Of a stretch of 36,084 bases of DNA, positions 28,348 through 36,084 are shown in pieces (the stretch's first letter is position 1; each line of letters starts with the position of its first letter). The position numbers and the translations under genes are program-made. This DNA comes from an uncultured Clostridiaceae bacterium (GTDB taxonomy: Bacteria; Bacillota; Clostridia; TANB77; CAG-508): assembly GCA_947167695.1 (NCBI GenBank), contig CAMVIX010000009.1:1-36084 (forward strand), read 5' to 3'. Below the pieces are notes generated by a model that had not been told where the DNA came from, made no database searches, and worked only from the letters and a program-made list of their open reading frames with translations.

Positions 28348-29571
28348 TTATATAATAACCATTTTTTTAGTAAAATCTAAATTTGCATAAGGCTCGTTAT
28401 CAAAACCAAGCGTATATAAATTTGTTGCTAATATATCAATAGAAAACATTTGCCTTAGTTGCTTATGTTTACTTCTATCCATAAAATCTTTAGAAGAAGT
28501 AATAAACTGTAATTTAGGATTATCTTGAGTTTTAAAGGATAAGAACTCCTTTCCCTTTTCATTCATTCCAAGGACTCTAATATATGGCTGGGTTTTATAT
28601 AAATCAGCAATAATATTCTTTGTAATACCAAGTATGCTACATAACAAAATTCTTTGAATTCTTGTTTCGGTATAGCGTTTGCTTTTTATAATATTTATGA
28701 GCTCATTTACTGTATTACATTCATTTGAGGCATTTTTGATTTTGTTTTCTAATCCTTCTGAAACATCAGGAATATCTGCAATATCTTGGACTGACATTTT
28801 ACGAAAAGTATAAATTATTTCTTTTTCAAAAGAAGATAAACCAGGTACAATTTTTCCATATTTTATACTATTATCTAATATATCAAAAGTTTCGGATGGT
28901 ATATATGATCTATATTTTTCTTCTTTAATAATCATATTACGAATTGCACTGCTACTTGCAATATTTCCAACAACAATATGGTCATTATGCATAGCTGTAT
29001 TTCTTTGAATAGTGATTGGTTTAATTCCACTTTTAAATTTCCTTAAAGCTTTTAAATATTCTATACCTAAAATATTATTAGGATTAGACAAAACATTTGC
29101 ATATTTTCTAATATCATTTAAATAGATTAGTAATGCGTTTTCACGTGCTTTTGGAAAAGATATACCCTTTGAAAGTTCATGTTTTAATAATGTTGAATAT
29201 TCCTTTGGCTCGTTATATAGCACGTTTGCGATTTCTGCTAAAATTTCTATGGAGCCACATTCGCTACCAAAAGAAAGATAATCTACTCCTAAATTATCTA
29301 ATATTTTCACCGAGCCCTCAGCAAAATGTTCAGCACTTGCAACAGAATAAATGGTAGGAAGTTCAATTACCAAGTCTACTCCATTTTCAAGAGCCATCTG
29401 AGCACGTGCCCATTTATCTACAATAGCAGGAGTACCTCTTTGAGTAAAGCTACCACTCATTATGCAAATTACAGTATCGGCCTCACTTTTTTTTACAGAT
29501 TCCATAAGATGAAAGGCATGACCGTTATGAAAAGGATTATATTCAGCAATTATTCCTAATACATTACCCAT
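28348..29571 (-). CDS. tmcAL: tRNA(Met) cytidine acetate ligase-like nucleotidyltransferase (TmcAL/YlbM)
   Basis: VLGIIAEYNPFHNGHAFHLMESVK...VICIMSGSFTQRGTPAIVDKWARAQMALENGVDLVIELP. Confidence 0.9.
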   Translation of the reverse strand: MGNVLGIIAEYNPFHNGHAFHLMESVKKSEADTVICIMSGSFTQRGTPAIVDKWARAQMALENGVDLVIELPTIYSVASAEHFAEGSVKILDNLGVDYLSFGSECGSIEILAEIANVLYNEPKEYSTLLKHELSKGISFPKARENALLIYLNDIRKYANVLSNPNNILGIEYLKALRKFKSGIKPITIQRNTAMHNDHIVVGNIASSSAIRNMIIKEEKYRSYIPSETFDILDNSIKYGKIVPGLSSFEKEIIYTFRKMSVQDIADIPDVSEGLENKIKNASNECNTVNELINIIKSKRYTETRIQRILLCSILGITKNIIADLYKTQPYIRVLGMNEKGKEFLSFKTQDNPKLQFITSSKDFMDRSKHKQLRQMFSIDILATNLYTLGFDNEPYANLDFTKKMVII

Positions 29572-29646
29572 AAAACCACCTTGTTTATTTTGATAATTAT
29601 TGCTATAATACTATCACAAAAATATTAATTTGAAAAGAGGAAAACT

Positions 29647-30076
29647 ATGGAAAAAGTTATTTTGTATACAGATGGGGCATGTTCACGGAAACCCAGGTCC
29701 AGGAGGGTGGGGAGCAATACTTATTTACAAAGATGCAAAAAAGGAGATTTCTGGTGGAGAGGATAATACTACTAACAATATAATGGAAATGACTGCAGTT
29801 ATAGAAGGACTAAAAAAACTAAAATTTGAGTGTGAGGTTGAAGTTTATAGTGACAGCAACTATGTTGTAAATGCATTTAACCAAGGTTGGATATATGGCT
29901 GGATGAAGAACAACTGGAAGACCTCAAATAAAGAACCGGTAAAAAATAAAGAGCTATGGCAAGAGCTGTATGCTCTTACAAAGAAACATAAAGTAAAGTT
30001 TATAAAAGTAAAAGGGCATAGTGATAATGAGCTAAATAACAGATGTGATGAGCTTGCAAGGAAAGCAATCAAGTAA
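29647..30076 (+). CDS. rnhA: Ribonuclease HI, one +1 frame change at in-frame CGG 29686-29688
   Basis: MEKVILYTDGACS|GNPGPGGWGAILIYKDAKKEISGGEDNTTNNIMEMTAVIEGL...VKGHSDNELNNRCDELARKAIK. Confidence 0.95.
29686..29689 (+). other. Putative +1 recoding site, UCA CGGA
   Basis: Splits the DGACSGNPGPGGWG motif exactly at its Gly. Confidence 0.85.
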
Positions 30077-30176
30077 AATATTACAGAAATATTACAAATA
30101 TATAACATTTTTGTTACAAACATTGAAATCTGTCTTATTATAAAATATAATGTAAAAAAAATGGGAGGAAGCAAAA

Positions 30177-30719
30177 ATGGAAACATTTGCTGACTATATT
30201 TTAGCTGAGCCAGAGCTAATTCGTAAAATGGAAATAGTGTACTACTTACAAAAGAGAACGGGAATTTTCTATGATAATTCCGTTATTTTAAAAACAGAAA
30301 TAGCTAAGCTATTTATTGAGACTATGAATTTGCCAGTTGACAAAAATTTGGTATTAACAGCTTGCCTATTATACGCGTGCAAAAAAAGTAATACAGCACA
30401 AGACATACAAAAAATTCGTGGATATGCAAAAGAAGGAGCAGAATACTTAAGAGAACTTGGCTTTTCAAAAAAATTCTGTAAAATTTGTGAGGAGCACAAC
30501 AGATATAGTGGAAGTGAACCAAGAGAGAAAGAAAGCGATATACTAGAACTTGTAGACCAATTTGGTGGAATGCTTATGAGCAGACCAGAAAGAATAGCTT
30601 TTAAATCTGATGAAGCACTTTGCCTATTGGAAAATAGAAACCTTAAAGGAAAAGACAACAGATACTTAGAGCAATTTAAGGAATTTGTAGAAGCAATGAA
30701 GGAGGTAAAAGTAGCATGA
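30177..30719 (+). CDS. HD-domain-like hypothetical protein
   Basis: Intact 180-aa ORF; alpha-helical, DILELVDQFGGML; family call tentative. Confidence 0.6.
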   Translation: METFADYILAEPELIRKMEIVYYLQKRTGIFYDNSVILKTEIAKLFIETMNLPVDKNLVLTACLLYACKKSNTAQDIQKIRGYAKEGAEYLRELGFSKKFCKICEEHNRYSGSEPREKESDILELVDQFGGMLMSRPERIAFKSDEALCLLENRNLKGKDNRYLEQFKEFVEAMKEVKVA

Positions 30720-30979
30720 GTTTAGTAGATGATCAAGCATTAAGTGGTTTGCTAAATGGACATCCATATAATGCACTAGATGTATTAGCAAGCGATATTG
30801 ATAAGTGTAGAGATAAAAAAGAGGCAATGAAAATAATTTCAGAATTTGAAAATAAAATAAAGGATAAAGACAGAGAAACAAAAGAAGGAAAAACAGTTAT
30901 AGACCCTGAAAAGAAACCAAGTGAGAAGATTGACCAACAACAACTATTAAGGGGAATACAAGAAGATATGGAAAAGTAA
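30716..30979 (+). CDS. Small hypothetical protein
   Basis: Intact ORF overlapping (ATGA) the previous gene. Confidence 0.6.
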   Translation: MSLVDDQALSGLLNGHPYNALDVLASDIDKCRDKKEAMKIISEFENKIKDKDRETKEGKTVIDPEKKPSEKIDQQQLLRGIQEDMEK

Positions 30980-31049
30980 AAGAGATATTTTATTATATGT
31001 GGACAGGTTTAAAACCTGTCCTAAAAAATGAAAGCTTGGAGGAGGTAAA

Positions 31050-32244
31050 ATGTACGAGGTTTTTGCGGATTTACATGTTCATATAGGAAGAAGTGAAAAT
31101 GGAAAACCAATAAAAATAACAGGTGCGAGGTCTCTTCAATTTGCAAATATAGCAAAAGAAAGTGCCATGAGAAAAGGTATACACGTAGTTCGGAATTATA
31201 GATAGCGCATCACCATATGTGCAGGAAGATATAAACAATTTTCTAAAAAATGGAGAGGCATACGAAATAAAAGATGGCGGAATTATTTATAAGGACAAGG
31301 TTTGTATTATATTAGGAAGTGAAATAGAGACTGCTGAAATTACTGAAGATGGTCATACTGGAAGTGCACATAATTTGTGTTATTTCCCAAAATTTTCAGA
31401 CATAAAAGAATTTACAAAGGAAATGAGCCATCATATAAAAAACATTACATTAAGCTCACAAAGAGCGGATATATCTGCCTATGAATTAATAGATATTGTG
31501 GAAAAATATAATGGAGTATTAATTCCAGCACATTGTTTTACGCCACATAAAAGCTTTTACGGAAATTGTACCCAAAGGTTAGAGCGAATTTTTAAAGAAA
31601 AGTATGTCAACTTGCCAGCAATAGAACTTGGATTAAGCGCAGATACATATTTAGCAGACCAAATTTCAGAGCTAGAAGAAAAAACATTTCTAACAAATTC
31701 AGATGCACATTCTCTTCCAAGAATAGCAAGAGAATATAATAAGATGCAGGTCGAAGACATCAGTTTTAAGGAAGTTTTAAAAGCAATAAAAAATGAGGGC
31801 GGAAGAAAAATAATATGCAATTATGGACTAGACCCAAAACTTGGAAAGTATCACAGAACATATTGTGAAAATTGTAAAAAAAATGTGCCTGGAGAAGCAC
31901 CTGTTACAAAATGTGATACATGCGATAGTAAAAATATAACAATGGGTGTGTATGATAGAATTGAAGTAATTAAGGACAAAAAGGAAAGCGAAAGTCCAAA
32001 ATTTAGACCACCATATATCTATCAAATACCACTTACTTTTATACCGGGCCTTGGAGGGAAAACAATTGATAAACTGTTAGATGCCTTTAAAACAGAAATG
32101 AATATACTCCACAAGGCAACCTATGATGATATAGAAAGTGTAGTTGGAGAAAAGCTTGCTTCTAACATAGTAAATGCACGTGAAGGAAAAGTAACTATAC
32201 AAGAAGGTGGTGGAGGAGTATACGGAAGAATTTCTGCTAAATAG
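31050..32244 (+). CDS. PHP-domain protein, endonuclease Q-like, one +1 frame change at in-frame CGG 31191-31193
   Basis: MYEVFADLHVHIGRSENGKPIKITGARSLQFANIAKESAMRKGIHVV|GIIDSASPYVQEDINNFLKNG...Zn-ribbon CENCKKNVPGEAPVTKCDTC...FIPGLGGKTIDKLLDAF. Confidence 0.88.
31191..31194 (+). other. Putative +1 recoding site, GUU CGGA
   Basis: Zero frame CGG AAT TAT AGA TAG stops; +1 gives VGIIDSASP. Confidence 0.8.
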
Positions 32245-32367
32245 AAAACATAAATATTATTTGTAAGTTTGTGGATAGACTTGCAAACCCAAATTTACAA
32301 AACAAATATATAGTTATAAATTTCATTTTATAGCATACACATTATGTAAGAATGTGGAGGAAATAAA

Positions 32368-33027
32368 ATGAAAAAACGTAAGCAAAGTAAGATAAGAAAC
32401 TTTATTTTAGAACATATAAAAAATAATGCAAGAGAATATTTACTTTTAGTAGCTTTTTTTGTGATAGGAATTGTAATGGGAATATTTTTTGTAAATCACA
32501 CATCAGAGCCACAAAAAAAAGAAATTTCCGTATATATAGATACATTTATAAATACTGCTAAAGAAAATAAACCAATAAATTATATAGGGCTACTTAAAGA
32601 CTCAATTCTAAAGAATATATCACTTGCAGGAATTTTGTGGTTCCTAGGAATAGCAATAACCTTTGTTCCGCTTATATATGGAGTAATTGTATTTAGAGGA
32701 TTTTGCTTAGGCTATACAATTTCATCGGCTATAGCAATACTTGGACTTCAAAAGGGTTTGCTATTTTCAGTTACTATATTACTATTGCAAAACATAATAC
32801 TAATACCTGCAATGCTGGCAATAGCACAGAGTGGTATACAAACTAATAAAAGAGTATTAAAGAAAACCGAAGATAAAAAAATTAGACACGAAAAGGAAAA
32901 TATAAAACTAGAAATATTAAGACATTCTATTTTTTCATTATTTATGGCAACAATACTTGCGATATCGTCCATAATAGAGGTATATGTTTCAACAAATTTA
33001 TTCATTTGGGGAGTACAATTTATTTAA
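32368..33027 (+). CDS. spoIIM: Stage II sporulation protein M
   Basis: NAREYLLLVAFFVIGIVMGIFFVNH...SLAGILWFLGIAITFVPLIYGVIVFRGFCLGYTISS; upstream of xerD. Confidence 0.9.
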   Translation: MKKRKQSKIRNFILEHIKNNAREYLLLVAFFVIGIVMGIFFVNHTSEPQKKEISVYIDTFINTAKENKPINYIGLLKDSILKNISLAGILWFLGIAITFVPLIYGVIVFRGFCLGYTISSAIAILGLQKGLLFSVTILLLQNIILIPAMLAIAQSGIQTNKRVLKKTEDKKIRHEKENIKLEILRHSIFSLFMATILAISSIIEVYVSTNLFIWGVQFI

Positions 33028-33166
33028 AAAATAAATTAAAAAATTTACAAAAACCTATTTACTTTTTTTATGTTATTTGATATAAATAGGTTATGTAAAT
33101 TTTAACTTAAGGTTTATGCATAACCGATTTTAGATATGCAAATTTTTATAAAATGGGGCGCTTAAA

Positions 33167-34048
33167 ATGGAAAAACAAATCAAACTTTTTTTAGAATTTA
33201 TACAAGACGAAAAAAAATTATCAAATAATACACTTCAATCATATCATAGAGATATAGTACAATATCAAGAATATTTAGAAAATAACAAAATGAATTATTT
33301 AAAAGTAGAAAAAACAGATGTTGAGGCATATTTAGCTTCACTTGGAGAACACAATAAGAAGTCATCAACAGTTTCTAGAAGCTTAGCTTCTATACGTTCA
33401 TTTTATCAATTCTTAGTAAGAAATAGGAAAATTAAGCATGACCCAACAGATGGAATATCATCACCTAAAATTGATAAAAAGGCTCCAAGTATATTAACAT
33501 CAAAAGAAATAGAATTATTATTAAACCAACCAAAAGATGTAGATTTAAAAGGTACACGTGATAAGGCAATGCTAGAATTTGCATATGCAACAGGAATGAG
33601 AGTTACAGAGATTATTTCTCTTGATATAGATGATGTAAACTTAGAAGAAGGATACGTAACATGCAGAAATGGAAATAAACAAAGAAACATTCCACTTGGA
33701 ACAATGTCTTTAAATGCTCTAAAAGAATATATAAATGATGCAAGAAATGTTTTAATAAGTGACGAAAACAACAAAGCATTATTTGTAAATATAAACGGAA
33801 AGCGCCTAACAAGACAAGGAGTTTGGAAAATAATAAAATACTATAAAGAACAAGCACACATTACAAAAGACATTACTCCACACGTACTTCGTCATTCATT
33901 TGCAACACATTTACTGCAAAATGGTGCAGATCTTAAAGCAATACAAACAATGCTTGGTCATTCAGACATATCATCAACACAAGTATATATGCAATTTCAA
34001 GACGAAACCTTAAAAAATGTATATAAAAAAGCTCATCCAAGAGCGTAG
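33167..34048 (+). CDS. xerD: Tyrosine recombinase XerD-like
   Basis: LSNNTLQSYHRDI...YATGMRVTEIISL...HVLRHSFATHLLQNGADLKAIQTMLGHSDISSTQVYMQ. Confidence 0.92.
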   Translation: MEKQIKLFLEFIQDEKKLSNNTLQSYHRDIVQYQEYLENNKMNYLKVEKTDVEAYLASLGEHNKKSSTVSRSLASIRSFYQFLVRNRKIKHDPTDGISSPKIDKKAPSILTSKEIELLLNQPKDVDLKGTRDKAMLEFAYATGMRVTEIISLDIDDVNLEEGYVTCRNGNKQRNIPLGTMSLNALKEYINDARNVLISDENNKALFVNINGKRLTRQGVWKIIKYYKEQAHITKDITPHVLRHSFATHLLQNGADLKAIQTMLGHSDISSTQVYMQFQDETLKNVYKKAHPRA

Positions 34049-34065
34049 AAAATTTGATAAAAGGG

Positions 34066-34095
34066 GAAGCAAAAAGGGGTTACACTTTTTGCTTC
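34066..34095 (+). terminator. Terminator hairpin after xerD
   Basis: GAAGCAAAAAG-loop-CTTTTTGCTTC. Confidence 0.7.
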
Positions 34096-34253
34096 TCATT
34101 TTTCAAATTTGGCTTAAAATTTTTCATTTTTCTCTTGACAGTTTTGTGTATTCCGTATAAAATAGAATAGTCGAGAAATATATTTAATAACAATAAAGTT
34201 ATATTATATATTTTGCACATTGAAAAATAAATAGAAAGAAGAGGTGGACATTA

Positions 34254-35803
34254 TGTCACAAGAACAAATTTTAATGATGCTAGCCACCTTTCTTATCTCT
34301 GCAGCAATTATGATACCTATAGGGTATTTTTTAAGAAAAAAGATTGCTGAATCTAAAATACAGAGTGCAGAAAATGAAGCAAAAAGATTACTAGAAAATG
34401 CAGGAATAGAAGCAGAAAACAAGAAAAAAGAAGAAATCTTTAAGGCTAAGGAAGAAATTTTACAAGCGAGACATGAATTAGATAAGGAGATTAAAGAAAG
34501 AAGAGGCGAAGTAGCATTACAGGAAAAGAGAATGATTCAGAAAGAGGAATCATTAGAAAAAAGAAATGAAAGTTTTGAAAGACGTGAAAAGGAATTAGAA
34601 AAGAAGCATCAAGACTTAGACAACCAGAAAAAAACCTTAGATGAGGTTTTTAACAGACAAATGACAGAGCTTCAACGCATTTCAGGCTTGTCAAAAGATG
34701 ATGCTAAAAAAATAATTCTAGATGAAATGGACAAGCAGTTAGTATCAGAAAAAGCAGCATTAATTCGCGAAAATGATGCAAAAGCCAAAGAAGAGGCTTT
34801 AAAAAATGCAAGGGAAATAGTAGGATATGCTATTCAAAAATGTGCTGCTGACCACACATCAGAAACAACGGTATCTGTTGTAACACTTCCAAATGATGAT
34901 ATGAAAGGTAGAATTATTGGAAGAGAAGGAAGAAACATTAAAACCTTAGAAACATTAACAGGAATTGACTTAATTATAGATGATACTCCAGAAGCTGTTA
35001 TTCTATCAGGATTTGATGCATTACGTAGAGAGGTAGCAAAAATAGCTCTTGAAAAGTTAATTGAAGATGGAAGAATCCATCCTGCAAAAATTGAAGAAAT
35101 GGTTGAAAAAGCAAAACAGGAAGTAGAAGCAACTATAAAAGCAGAAGGAGAAAGAGCAACTTTAGAATCTGGAGTAAATGGTTTAAATCCTGAATTAGTA
35201 AAGATTTTAGGAAAGCTAAAATATAGAACAAGTTATGGACAAAACGTTCTAAATCATTCAATTGAGGTTTCAAACTTAGCAAGAATTATGGCTGAGGAAA
35301 TAGGTGCAGACCCTAAAATTGCAAGAAGAGCTGGACTACTACATGACATAGGAAAAGCATTAGACCATGACATGGAAGGAACTCACGTAGAAATCGGTGT
35401 AGATATTTTAAGAAAATTCAAAGAAAGTGAAGCTGTAATTCATGCAGTACAAGCACATCATGGGGATGTAGAGCCAAAAACAATAGAAGCGGTACTTGTA
35501 CAGGCAGCAGATGCGATTTCGGCATCAAGACCTGGAGCAAGACGCGAAACATTAGAGGCATATATTAAGAGATTAGAAAAACTTGAAGAAATTGCAGATT
35601 CTTTTGAAGGCGTAGAAAAATCTTTTGCAATACAAGCAGGACGTGAAGTAAGATTAATAGTAAAACCTGAAAAAGTAACTGATGACCAAATGGTAATAAT
35701 GGCAAGAGATGTTGCAAAACGTGTAGAAAGTGAAATGGAATATCCAGGACAAATAAAAGTAAATGTAATACGTGAAACCAGAGCAATAGAATATGCAAAA
35801 TAA
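34254..35803 (+). CDS. rny: Ribonuclease Y
   Basis: N-terminal TM + coiled coil, KH ([31 protein letters not shown]), HD ([20 protein letters not shown]). Confidence 0.98.
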
Positions 35804-35848
35804 AAGCAAAAAGGGGATAGGTTTATAAACCTATCCCCTTTTTGCTTT
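35804..35848 (+). terminator. Terminator hairpin after rny
   Basis: AGCAAAAAGGGGATAGGTTTATAAACCTATCCCCTTTTTGCT. Confidence 0.88.
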
Positions 35849-35898
35849 ACAAACTAAGTAAAATATGCTAATATAACAACAGAAAGCGAGGGAAAATT

Positions 35899-36000
35899 AT
35901 GCGAATTTTAGCAGTAGGAGACATAGTAGGAGAAATAGGAGTTACGAAATTAAGAGAAGTTTTACCTAGTTTAAGAAAACAAGAAAAAATAGATTTTATT
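35899..36000 (+). CDS. ymdB: YmdB-like metallophosphoesterase, N-terminal fragment
   Basis: MRILAVGDIVGEIGVTKLREVLPSLRKQEKIDFI, then leaves the expected sequence at the contig end. Confidence 0.8.
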
Positions 36001-36084
36001 AAATTAGACACCCCCTCAGTTTAATTTTATGGGAGGGGTGTTCGCGCGCGTACGCGAGAAAACTTTGCTCATCCAGTCATTCCC

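Noticed and set aside
1-36084. CRISPR arrays, rRNA or tRNA genes
   Set aside because: No regularly spaced direct repeats with unique spacers and no recognisable tRNA or rRNA sequence seen. In particular no tRNA that could decode CGG or CGGN is visible in this window.

Overview
Low-GC Firmicutes (Clostridia-like, spore-forming) chromosomal segment. Gene order: topA, CAT-fold acyltransferase, trmFO, smc, ytaF-like (-), cdd, murA, ftsQ/divIB, two DUF881 genes, sbp, unknown ORF, ftsA, ftsZ, spoIIGA, sigE, cotJA, cotJB, [~7.0 kb serine-recombinase element], cotJC, a DUF4258 + YgiT-type pair, tspO/MBR (-), tmcAL-like (-), rnhA, HD-like ORF, small ORF, EndoQ/PHP-like, spoIIM, xerD-like, rny, ymdB (start). 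The main observation: five chromosomal genes (topA, trmFO three times, a DUF881 gene, rnhA, PHP/EndoQ-like) look broken, and all seven breaks are the same event. An in-frame CGG is followed by resumption of the conserved protein in the +1 frame, so the C is skipped and GGN is read as glycine, usually at a conserved glycine. In a by-eye scan of the other chromosomal CDSs I found no in-frame CGG used as a sense codon, although CGG trinucleotides are common in the other two phases. This suggests that CGG is unassigned or a 'hungry' codon, or that CGGN is decoded as a quadruplet Gly codon giving +1 recoding. Cargo genes of the inserted element do use CGG as ordinary Arg (seven in-frame codons in three genes), consistent with a foreign origin. 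The element interrupts the cotJB-cotJC junction. It is flanked by TGGCCT direct repeats, its inner ends form an inverted repeat, and precise excision would restore a CotJB ending EPWPWERSDF* with TAATG coupling to cotJC. The first ~134 bp (GC-rich cytidylate kinase fragment) and the last ~80 bp look like chimeric joins.
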